Below are positions 50,139 through 58,719 of a DNA stretch of 64,000 nt, one piece after another; the stretch's first letter is position 1; each line of letters opens with the position of its first letter. The notes beneath the pieces are model-generated. The model was not told the DNA's origin and searched no databases. It saw only the letters and a list, made by a program, of their open reading frames with translations. The position numbers and the translations under genes are program-made. This stretch comes from a virus: positions 57,066 to 121,065 of IMG/VR virus record IMGVR_UViG_3300024265_000033; one strand, written 5' to 3'.

Positions 50139-53100
50139 CTATCCAATAATGATTAAACTGTCTCGGGTTCGTGCAATCTCTCTATCAGCGATATTAATAT
50201 TTATCGTAGGAGAGTTTAGTACCACATCGACCACGTTTGGAACATTAATGGTTCGGGCTCTAATTTCTTCTATAATCACATCTTCTGAAACTCCAAGTGA
50301 GTTCACATAACCTGTGATCGCTGATCTGATATCATCTTCTACGTTCGACAAAGATATACCTTCTGCAAGAGTAACATCTAAATTGAATGCAACTTCCTCT
50401 ACGGTTGGGGAAAGAACTTCAAAATCGATACCTGCAGCTCCTACGCCGGGGAAGGAATCTAAGTCTCTATCATCTCCATAAATAGTTTTGTGAACTAACT
50501 CAAGAAGGCCAGTATAAAAATTATACCCCTGCAAACCTCTAAAAAGTGTAGTAGAAAACGCAAACTCACCATTTGCCGAGCCGCCTGTAACTTGTGCGAA
50601 TCCATCAGAACCGCTCTCCTTGGAAGAAATTTGTACCTTAGTACCTTGCTCTACTGACTCTATGAAAGCCTTTGTAGAAAGAGTTGTAATCTTCGTGTTA
50701 TTGAAAAATTCCACCACGTTCTTAGTCGTAGTCGGAACTACGTTATATTTGTCTCCAATACTAGGAGTAGCTCTGAAAGGTGCAGAAACTGTGAGTTGTC
50801 CAGTAATTCCGTTGTAATCGCTCACGGTTCGTTTTTGCTCTACGTTAGCATTACCGGTAGATCCTGCTTCGGCACTTCCTGCGATATTGGTAACTTCGAC
50901 GTATCCATTACCTGCGGTATTTACCGTGGTGATTTGGAATGTTCCGTTATTAGCCACATTGGTCATGTCCGTGAACACAACCTGATCGGCTGTAGTGAAG
51001 TCGGCTAAGTTAGCCGGCAGCGCATTAAATGCATATCTCCAAGTATCTCCGCCTTGATCGGTGACGTCTGTGACCGTCTCAGAAGTGGTGTTAGCCCCGT
51101 CCTTGAAAATGAGATCGAAGTCATTCAAATCGTCGTCGTTAGGGAAAATCGTAATCATATTGGCGTCTGTGAAAACGGTAGTCGAAGTTGCTGCCGTAAT
51201 GTCTTGCCCTGAGAATCCAATGAATATAGTGAAGGTTTTGGTAGTAGGATCGTCATCTATAACCACAACTAGAGATTGATTGTCAAATAGAGTGTAAGGT
51301 CCTGCGCTACCGGATACTGTAAACGCAGTATGCGGTCTTTGACTCGTGGCCAAAGTGTCTAATGGAAAGAGTAGTGAGGTAGCAGTAGAAGCAGATAAAA
51401 TCTGCAGCGAACTGCCAGCCTCCGTGTATGTATTTGTATTGATTTCTAAAAAGTTAAAGCCCCCAATATTCCTTACGTTTGCTGTAGCTCCTTCAAGCTG
51501 AGCATTGATAAACGCTGCCACTTGAGCGGCACTGAAAGATCCGGTAGATCCAAAGGTGACTGTCTGAGCCCCAAGGCCGTCAACTTCTATCTCAAGAGTC
51601 TCTCCGCTTGCGAGAGAATAAAACTCTGCGTTTGTGGTTCGGAGCGAAGCTCTAGTAAATTGTGATCCTGTAGTAATATTGTCATTCGCGGTGAGAGGTG
51701 TGTTGAACTCCACAATGCCCAAGAACCTGTTTAAGACGTAATCACTGTCTGAGCCCGATATTTCAGAGGTAGAGAATCCAAGAGGAGTGTTAGCAGAACC
51801 TCCAGTTATTTGAATTTTACTCAAAGAAGATAGTTCCGTATTTGAAGAAAGTCTTATAGCCGTATCGTTATTGATTAAAGTGGCTGTAGCACCTGCAAGC
51901 TGAGCATTGATAACGGCAACTACCTCTTCTGCCGTACCCGCAGAAGCGTCAACGAAATCCGCTGTCAAAAAATTAACTGTTTGTGTATTGGCAGATTTAC
52001 CATCCACAATTACTGTGAGGGGCCAAGGGTCTGCTCCCAAAACCGAGAAGTTATAGGTTTCTTGGTTTCCGGAATCTATAATTGCAGTCAGGCCGTCTTT
52101 GGAAAGTAGCTGATCGTTCTTATATAGGAATAAAGTAGATTTTAGATCGGTTGGGAAAACTAAGATTGGATTAGCGGTTCCGCCCGTTACCTGAATATCT
52201 TCATTCTCATCACTTGTAGAAGAGATGACGATTTTGGAACCTACATCAGAAGTACGAGCTTCTATCAGGGTAGCTTTATTGTTAATGGCCCTTACCATTT
52301 CCTCAGCGGTAGCGGAGGCAGAGAATTCAAAATCGCCCGGGTTGAATGTGATTGTTTCCGATTGGATTCCTACGCTGTAGATCAAAGTCAGAGGACCGGA
52401 ACTCATATTGTATGGCTCTTCCTGATTGTTTTCTACTTGAGCTTTAACGAGCGGGTCGAGATCTAATTGCAGTCTTTGCTCTCCGCCTGTAGCGGATTCT
52501 AGAACGGTTTCAAAACCCCGGGAAAGAAAACTTGGTTCGAATCCGGTACCGTCATCAATGAATACTAAAACGTGCTCATCTAAAGTGACTGGTAAAACGA
52601 CATTTGCAGAAATAACTCGTTTCGCGCTGTCTGGGTCCACAAGACCAATAATGGCGTTGAGGATGGCAGTTTTGACGCCTCTAGAAAGAGATTGGATATG
52701 ATCTTTGATTCTATCTCGTAATTCGTCGTCAGTCTCTTCATCTCGTCCAGTAGTATATTTGGAATCGTTTTCTGCGCGTGCTCCCGGGAAAGGGGGGGTA
52801 GAAAAAGCAGTTTCTCCGTCTATAGCTTTTACGGGAATGTTTCCGTCAGAACCCGGTTCCGAAGCCGTGACTTCTACGTTATCTAGTTGCTCTTCTCCAG
52901 AAAGAATCGTTACGTCTTGATTGGTAGTGAAGGCTATTTCTGAAGATCCTGCAGAAGCCGGTACTACAATTATAGTTCCTGCGGCAATGAGTTGGTCTAC
53001 GCCTTGTTTCAAAATGACAGTTTCATCTAGTCCATGGTCATTTGAAAGAGGGGCCGCTAAAACGAAAGTCCAAAAATTTGTGTTATCTACGGGCGCGAGG

Positions 53101-53552
53101 GAGTATGCAATTTCTTCTTCGTTTGTAGTGCCTCTTCCGATGATGAGAGTTCCCGAAGTAGAAAATAGAGGGTCTGAAGCATCGTTGACATTGATAGAAG
53201 TGTTTCCAGCAATAGGGCTTGGCGATCCAGCGTAAAAGGTTGTGGCTACTTTTGTAAAACCAACTTCTCGTAAAATAGAAATTCGTCCTGTAGCTTTTCG
53301 GGCTCCTAGTCTAGTAAGTCCAAATTCGAAAGCCTTGTCATCAAGATCAGTACCGGTAGTAGTATCTAGGTTGAAATTTCTTATAATGTTCAACATTTGA
53401 ACATATTGTTGAAAGTCTTCTCGGGATGAGACTTCCAAGAAAGTAAGAAGGTTAGCCGCAGCATTGATATCGTTCAGGCCGGAAACAGCCAAAAACTCAG
53501 CAATTTGTGCTGAGAGAATTTGTTGCTGTGATTTAAGTACTAATTTGCCCAT
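50139..53552 (-). CDS. baseplate wedge protein J-like, enlarged
   Basis: 1137 residues, about three times the size of P2 gpJ. The J core is visible N-terminally (TGTDLDDKAFEFGLTR, then TTGRDEETDDELRDRI and SRGVKTAILNAI at about 270-310) and at the C-terminus (VDVVLNSPTININIADREI). Between them are repeated small domains of one type: TITFNPGDFE..ATAEEMVRAINN, TVNFLTADF..TAEEVVAVINAQ and TVTFGSTG..SAAQVAAFINAQ, each followed by a strand and LxSxxxxx. Such inserts enlarge the wedge surface. Confidence 0.8.
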   Translation of the reverse strand: MGKLVLKSQQQILSAQIAEFLAVSGLNDINAAANLLTFLEVSSREDFQQYVQMLNIIRNFNLDTTTGTDLDDKAFEFGLTRLGARKATGRISILREVGFTKVATTFYAGSPSPIAGNTSINVNDASDPLFSTSGTLIIGRGTTNEEEIAYSLAPVDNTNFWTFVLAAPLSNDHGLDETVILKQGVDQLIAAGTIIVVPASAGSSEIAFTTNQDVTILSGEEQLDNVEVTASEPGSDGNIPVKAIDGETAFSTPPFPGARAENDSKYTTGRDEETDDELRDRIKDHIQSLSRGVKTAILNAIIGLVDPDSAKRVISANVVLPVTLDEHVLVFIDDGTGFEPSFLSRGFETVLESATGGEQRLQLDLDPLVKAQVENNQEEPYNMSSGPLTLIYSVGIQSETITFNPGDFEFSASATAEEMVRAINNKATLIEARTSDVGSKIVISSTSDENEDIQVTGGTANPILVFPTDLKSTLFLYKNDQLLSKDGLTAIIDSGNQETYNFSVLGADPWPLTVIVDGKSANTQTVNFLTADFVDASAGTAEEVVAVINAQLAGATATLINNDTAIRLSSNTELSSLSKIQITGGSANTPLGFSTSEISGSDSDYVLNRFLGIVEFNTPLTANDNITTGSQFTRASLRTTNAEFYSLASGETLEIEVDGLGAQTVTFGSTGSFSAAQVAAFINAQLEGATANVRNIGGFNFLEINTNTYTEAGSSLQILSASTATSLLFPLDTLATSQRPHTAFTVSGSAGPYTLFDNQSLVVVIDDDPTTKTFTIFIGFSGQDITAATSTTVFTDANMITIFPNDDDLNDFDLIFKDGANTTSETVTDVTDQGGDTWRYAFNALPANLADFTTADQVVFTDMTNVANNGTFQITTVNTAGNGYVEVTNIAGSAEAGSTGNANVEQKRTVSDYNGITGQLTVSAPFRATPSIGDKYNVVPTTTKNVVEFFNNTKITTLSTKAFIESVEQGTKVQISSKESGSDGFAQVTGGSANGEFAFSTTLFRGLQGYNFYTGLLELVHKTIYGDDRDLDSFPGVGAAGIDFEVLSPTVEEVAFNLDVTLAEGISLSNVEDDIRSAITGYVNSLGVSEDVIIEEIRARTINVPNVVDVVLNSPTININIADREIARTRDSLIIIG

Positions 53553-53562
53553 CTTCTATCCT

Positions 53563-55707
53563 TTATATTTTCAAATCTACTGGTACCGGAGTATCCACGT
53601 TTTTTACCTTCAAAAAGAAGTTTATACGAATCTCTGGACCGTTTCTTCTTACTTCTAGTTTCTCAACTGCTTCAAATCTAGAATCAGAAGTAAGAGTTTC
53701 AATAAGGTTAATCTTGAAAGCTCCTATAGTTACCGGACCTTTTGTACCGGGTAAAAGTCCCATACCTATTGTAGGATGTTCCAACAATTCTCCTCTTTCT
53801 ATACTTAATTTTAATATAACTGCCTGCGCGGCATTTTCTACGCCTTTTACTATATCGAAATCACCCCTATTGCTAAGCGCGAAATCAAAATCAGGAGTCA
53901 ATTTTACATCAATACCCAAGTTTCTTTCTACAGAATTTAGGTCTTTATTTAGCTTATTCTCCTTTACTACCGGGGCGTTACCAAATCCATCCCTGATAGG
54001 TTGGGGGATTAGAATTTTTTCTCCGGGTCGAACCGTATTTACTCTGATATCCGACTGATCTTGTATAACATAAGGGGGTTTTAGATCGTTCAATTCGGAA
54101 ATCTCTACCCATCTAGTGACATCTCCCAATTCTTCTAAAGCCAAACGCTCCAAATCAGTCTCTATAGGCATAATGATCGATTTAACCGCAGGAAGAGCTT
54201 GTAGAGAGTCTAATTCGCCATCAAAATTGGTTTTGACATTATCGATTCTCTGCTCGTAAGGAGATTTGAATAGAGCATTGGTACTTAAGAGTGTATTCAA
54301 GCCATCGATAGCAGATTCAAAACCTCCCAAAAGCTCAAATTCAGCGTCTGTGACTACTTTACCGGGATCTGCTTTGGTTGTGGCTACCCTATCAAACTGA
54401 GCATCAAAAGCAGCGTCTCCTAAATTAAAGGCATCAGCGGCATTGTCTCGTACCCGTTTAAGGTCTTTTAGAGCATCTTCGAAAAAGCTTCTAGGCAATT
54501 CAAGAGCTGCAGCTTGTTCGTCTGCCAAAGCTTCTTGGGATTCTACGGGAAATTCTGCAGGATCGATAGCCATTAGAGCATCACTATTTCGCCCAATGGC
54601 TGTAATAGCTCCCGCTCCGTTGGTTGAGGCAGCTTTATCCAAATTCGCAGGCAAATCTACGGCAGTTAGTCGGTCATCGCCTCCTTGACCTTTCCTAGCT
54701 TCGTCCTGAGAGTCTTTGATACCTAATAGAATAGCTAGGGCCGCTGCAGCGGATACGGTGCCCGTGATAGCCTTATTTCCCATGTCGGCAGCCACAGTAC
54801 CTATGCCCGTGAAAGCTTTGACCGCGAGGGCTGCTTTTCTCATTGGCTCGATGACGGTTTGTTCATAACTTGATTCGATTTGTCGGAGAATGCCCTGAGA
54901 TCTGAGAAATACCCCTCTTGCGGTATCTATGCCATCTACGGCAGTATTCAAAACTTCATCGACATCTGCCAAAACACCAAAAATACCTTCGGGACCTTCC
55001 GGCTCTTTGAATCCCGCCCGTCCTATAATTCTGAAGTTAAGGGTGTAATCATATAGAGTTTTTCGGGCCGCGCTTCTTTTGCCTGAGAATTTGATGAGTT
55101 CTACTATTAAAAACTCTCCATCCTTGAAATTCTTAAAAACTAGTCGGGCATCTTCAGATTCTTTGCTTCTGATTTTTTTGAATTGGTAGTAGGCCTTAAA
55201 CCAGTTCCGAAGCCTCAAAAAGACTTCATATCCTGAGCGGTATTTGAGTTCGTCGGGCTGAAAAATAGCTTTACCTGTCCGACCCGAAGCCCCTCCAGTC
55301 CCCCGGAAAGGATGAATCCCCGTGGTACCTGAAATCACTAAGTCCCCGTATTTATTACCACTATGGTTTACAACGGTTCCGCCTTGAGTGGGTTTGATTG
55401 AAATGGCAAAAGTCTCATCTTGGGCGATATCGGAAGGATTGATGGGCAATGGGAATTCCCGGAAATTGCTACCTTTGGCAGATTTTCCAGTTACATCGCT
55501 TGTAACTACATCAAATGTATAAGGAAATTGTTTATTCCAGTTTTGGGAGTCAACTTTATTTAAGACTGCGGAGATGGCAGCGTTGGCATTATTCTCGTCC
55601 CCGGGATAGGAACCCGGTCCGCCTTTGAAATCTTTATTGAATATATTGCCGAGTCCTGCGATTGAATCTGCTATATTTTTCGCTAAACCCGAAAGATTAA
55701 TTGCCAT
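53563..55707 (-). CDS. LysM-containing baseplate protein fused to gp25-like wedge domain
   Basis: 714 residues. The N-terminal part (about 60-230; EFPLPINPSDIAQDETFAIS) resembles LysM-associated tail proteins near the tube. A long helical middle (about 240-520) follows, then a LysM-like segment (WVEISELNDLKPPYV, then VRPGEKILIP). The last 120 residues match gp25/gpW wedge proteins (DFALSNRGDFDIVKGVENAAQAVI, then HPTIGMGLL). In P2 and T4 these are separate proteins; here they are one chain. Confidence 0.75.
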   Translation of the reverse strand: MAINLSGLAKNIADSIAGLGNIFNKDFKGGPGSYPGDENNANAAISAVLNKVDSQNWNKQFPYTFDVVTSDVTGKSAKGSNFREFPLPINPSDIAQDETFAISIKPTQGGTVVNHSGNKYGDLVISGTTGIHPFRGTGGASGRTGKAIFQPDELKYRSGYEVFLRLRNWFKAYYQFKKIRSKESEDARLVFKNFKDGEFLIVELIKFSGKRSAARKTLYDYTLNFRIIGRAGFKEPEGPEGIFGVLADVDEVLNTAVDGIDTARGVFLRSQGILRQIESSYEQTVIEPMRKAALAVKAFTGIGTVAADMGNKAITGTVSAAAALAILLGIKDSQDEARKGQGGDDRLTAVDLPANLDKAASTNGAGAITAIGRNSDALMAIDPAEFPVESQEALADEQAAALELPRSFFEDALKDLKRVRDNAADAFNLGDAAFDAQFDRVATTKADPGKVVTDAEFELLGGFESAIDGLNTLLSTNALFKSPYEQRIDNVKTNFDGELDSLQALPAVKSIIMPIETDLERLALEELGDVTRWVEISELNDLKPPYVIQDQSDIRVNTVRPGEKILIPQPIRDGFGNAPVVKENKLNKDLNSVERNLGIDVKLTPDFDFALSNRGDFDIVKGVENAAQAVILKLSIERGELLEHPTIGMGLLPGTKGPVTIGAFKINLIETLTSDSRFEAVEKLEVRRNGPEIRINFFLKVKNVDTPVPVDLKI

Positions 55708-55740
55708 TTATCTAATTCTCCCAATCTAAAATCTAACTAA

Positions 55741-55749
55741 ATTATACCA
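55741..55749 (-). promoter_or_regulatory. extended -10 promoter TGGTATAAT before the LysM-gp25 gene
   Basis: Minus strand TGG-TATAAT (55741-55749), then a GATTGGGAGA ribosome site and ATG 55707. The leader is nearly the same as that of the giant fibre. Confidence 0.55.
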
Positions 55750-55754
55750 CTTTT

Positions 55755-55994
55755 CTAGCTTATAGTTCCGGGTGCAGTCACGGTACCATTGATTGTGTCG
55801 GGAGTGGTTACAGCCGCTCCGGGATTTACTTGAGTATTCGCTGTCAAAAACGGAATAATGGCATTAGCAATTCCCTCTGCGAGCCCCTCAATACATTTAG
55901 GTGCGATTGGAGCAGCTCCACAATTGGCTGTAATGGCCGCTTCTATTTCCGATACTAATGCTGCTTTCAACACAGCTTCTTGTCCTGTTATCAT
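55755..55994 (-). CDS. small hypothetical tail protein
   Basis: 79 residues, Ala-rich, N-terminal helices (GQEAVLKAALVSEIEAAI) then a Thr/Val-rich beta tail (AAVTTPDTINGTVTAPGTIS). It has the look of a PAAR-like or tip-associated piece by position after the spike, but lacks a PAAR motif. Function unknown. Confidence 0.5.
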   Translation of the reverse strand: MITGQEAVLKAALVSEIEAAITANCGAAPIAPKCIEGLAEGIANAIIPFLTANTQVNPGAAVTTPDTINGTVTAPGTIS

Positions 55995-55995
55995 T

Positions 55996-57057
55996 TTATA
56001 AAGTCCCCTTTATTTGAGTTAACAAAGTTTTTATTGCCGTGAAATCCGCGACATTGATAGGAGTTCCTGTAGGAATTCCCAAATTTCCAATATGTGTTTG
56101 AGCTATAAGTGCATCGAGAGTCTGTTCGAACAAGTCTAACAATTCTGCAGGAGAAGCTCCTAGTGCAACTTTTTCTCCTGATATTTTCAATTTACCCGAT
56201 CCATTATCCTGCAGCTCTACGGTATCTGATGCTCCGTCAATAGACGCCTTTGCTCCGCCTGCAGTCTCTATAGTTGCTTTGTCCGCAGCTCCATCAACAA
56301 GGGTTTGAGTTCCTCCAGCCGTTACGATCTTTACTTGATCGGAGGCTCCATCTATAGTGACTTTCAATCCCGACTTAAAGGTCAATGTGACTAATTGGGC
56401 AATACCATCATGAACTTCTGTGATACCGGTTTTTGCAAAAGTTGCAGTGAGCTTTGAATCTGTAAGGCTGAAGGTGACTTTATCTCCCCCTTCTTCGGGT
56501 TCAAAAAAACCTTCTTTGGCTTGGAATTGACCGCCCTTGCGAGTAAGAGTCATTTCCCCGTTTTTGTTGACCTCGAAGAAAATACCATTGTATTCCCAAC
56601 GACGCCTAGGTCCATCTGCTCTTAAAGCACCCGTTTTATCGCCGTCCAAGACACCCGTGGCTCTCCCCACAATAATAGGGTAATCTGCTTTTCCTTGGAT
56701 GTAAGCCACATATACTACGTCGCCGTCCTGTTTATTGATGTCTACTTTTCCGGTACCTGTTACGGGGAATGTGTTCGTTCTATAAATATGTTCTGCATAA
56801 TTATTTTTGCCGCCTGTAAGAGAACTAGCATCCCGTATATTAGTAAGCGCGTGCCCTTCACTGTTACCGCCTAATATGAGGCCATCATACAAAACTTCTG
56901 GATTCTGGCCGCCCCTACTGATATTTTTACGGTCATCGGAATAATAGACCTTGGTCAACAAAACTTTGTATATATTAGAGTCATTATCTTGGAAAGAATT
57001 AGAGGAAGTCGGAGTATTTGCCGACTCTACTGATCCGTCACTTCTTTGTACAGTCAT
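55996..57057 (-). CDS. baseplate spike (gpV/gp5-like)
   Basis: 353 residues. An N-terminal OB-fold region (about 30-150; DGDVVYVAYIQGKADYPIIVGRA) is followed by short beta-helix-like repeats: VTIDGASDQVKIVTAGG, LVDGAADKATIETAGG, SIDGASDTVELQDNGS. These form the trimeric needle that pierces the outer membrane. The C-terminus has a helical segment (LLDLFEQTLDALIAQ). Gene order hub-spike fits. Confidence 0.8.
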   Translation of the reverse strand: MTVQRSDGSVESANTPTSSNSFQDNDSNIYKVLLTKVYYSDDRKNISRGGQNPEVLYDGLILGGNSEGHALTNIRDASSLTGGKNNYAEHIYRTNTFPVTGTGKVDINKQDGDVVYVAYIQGKADYPIIVGRATGVLDGDKTGALRADGPRRRWEYNGIFFEVNKNGEMTLTRKGGQFQAKEGFFEPEEGGDKVTFSLTDSKLTATFAKTGITEVHDGIAQLVTLTFKSGLKVTIDGASDQVKIVTAGGTQTLVDGAADKATIETAGGAKASIDGASDTVELQDNGSGKLKISGEKVALGASPAELLDLFEQTLDALIAQTHIGNLGIPTGTPINVADFTAIKTLLTQIKGTL

Positions 57058-57069
57058 ACCATTCCTCCT

Positions 57070-58719
57070 TTAATTACCTTTTATGAAACTTCCGGTTTCG
57101 GTTAGTGCTCTACTTGCTCTAGCAAACCCACCGAGACTTTGTAAATCAGCTATTTCAATACCTCGGGTTAGTTGCAGATCTTGCTTCCACTCAGTTGTCC
57201 CATTCGCTCCGATAGAAAATTCATCTGTGTAGGATTCAATATAAAAGGCTTTATTGGCGTTATAAGATACATCGTCCCCAAATACTATGGGACGTCCTAT
57301 TCTAATTTCGTTTTTTCCTATAATCGAGGCACTTCCAGATTCGAAAAATATAGCATTATTCCAGTAATCAAAAATCAATTCGTTGTATTCTACAAGGATC
57401 TTTGCGTCAGGAAAACCGTTTCCGGGGTTTGCTCCACTTTCTTTTGCGGCAAAAGCAAAAGTATTGAGACTTAAATGCATTTTTCTAAGGCCGTGACGTT
57501 GCGTACTCCCTTCCTCTAAAAACGGAAAAGTTTTTCCCCCGGGACTAATAGTGTTTTTTAGAATAGATATTACAGACTCGGGGATAACCACTGTAGATTG
57601 CATTGACAATAAAAAATGGTTATATCTATTATGATTATCTTCCCCAGTAGTATAATCTAAGATATCTATGGCGTTTATGTCGATCCTCTGTTTTTTGATG
57701 AGATCCAAATAAATTAATGGGTTATCCTTCATTTCCCTATAGAGCTTGGGATACTTATCTTTCTTAATACCCCAAGGAATGGACCTAAATATAAGTTCTG
57801 GATTTCCTTTGTCATTCAATTCTATAAATAACTCATGTAGTTCTGGCATTGAATATTCTTTTAGCTTTTCCCACGCATTGCCTTTGATGTAATCCAGAGG
57901 ATTAGTGATGGGAATTCTGCATAGGGTTTTTCCAAAATTCCGCAAACCTGTTATATTGCCAAAAAAGGAAGGCCCTGAGTGGGGAATTTTTAGCATACTC
58001 AGCATCTCTTTTGGCAAAAGCCATTGCTTCCCAATTTCAGTTAATTTAATAGCCTCTTTGGTTTTGGAAGATATTCTCTTTTCTGGGGCATAGAATAAAT
58101 CATGTGCCACATCTATGAGTTCTGTTAGAGTGTTGTTATTAGTGAAGGGAAGTTGGTCGGAAAGACCTACAACTGCTAATTCCTCCAATTCAAAGAAATT
58201 GAACCACAAATCAGTCTCTTCATATACTACCCCTATATCTCTTCCCGAAACTTCGAAGTGAGTAGTTATGACACCTTTGTCATCGACTTCCCCAGACACT
58301 ATCACACGCTCTATATAGCAAATGCCCCGTAAGCGTTCTTTTTTTATTTTGTCTCTGTTTGCTTTGGGTAATTTATCGCTAGTTAGGCCTCGTACTTCAG
58401 GCAGGGATAAGTCTCCCTCATTAGACATGAAGATTGCACACCACGAACCGGGCTTTATTTCTTTTTTCCAATCCCTACTACTATCTAAACGAAATGTGAA
58501 AGATCCGGCTGCCGTACCCATATTTTTAGAATAGGTACAGGTATCTACCAAATGATTGCTAATATCAAAAGCTGTAGATTTAGATAACAGGGAGGTAGAT
58601 CCCGTTAGCCTTCTATTAATAACATCGCTTAACCATTTGAACCAAACAATTTGGCATTGGGGATTTACACTTCTTACCGGGTTTTGATTTTTGGCAGAGC
58701 CTTTGGTTGGTTTAGCCAT
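57070..58719 (-). CDS. baseplate hub (gpD/gp27-like)
   Basis: 549 residues. The N-terminal tube-like domain contains CTYSKNMGTAAGSFTFRLD and IKPGSWCAIFMS; ICYIERVIVSGEVDD and HFEVSGRDIGVVYEETDLW follow, as in hub proteins that join tube and spike. The rest is a mixed domain ending in a LQLTRGIEIADL segment. It starts at the base where the tape measure ends. Confidence 0.75.
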   Translation of the reverse strand: MAKPTKGSAKNQNPVRSVNPQCQIVWFKWLSDVINRRLTGSTSLLSKSTAFDISNHLVDTCTYSKNMGTAAGSFTFRLDSSRDWKKEIKPGSWCAIFMSNEGDLSLPEVRGLTSDKLPKANRDKIKKERLRGICYIERVIVSGEVDDKGVITTHFEVSGRDIGVVYEETDLWFNFFELEELAVVGLSDQLPFTNNNTLTELIDVAHDLFYAPEKRISSKTKEAIKLTEIGKQWLLPKEMLSMLKIPHSGPSFFGNITGLRNFGKTLCRIPITNPLDYIKGNAWEKLKEYSMPELHELFIELNDKGNPELIFRSIPWGIKKDKYPKLYREMKDNPLIYLDLIKKQRIDINAIDILDYTTGEDNHNRYNHFLLSMQSTVVIPESVISILKNTISPGGKTFPFLEEGSTQRHGLRKMHLSLNTFAFAAKESGANPGNGFPDAKILVEYNELIFDYWNNAIFFESGSASIIGKNEIRIGRPIVFGDDVSYNANKAFYIESYTDEFSIGANGTTEWKQDLQLTRGIEIADLQSLGGFARASRALTETGSFIKGN

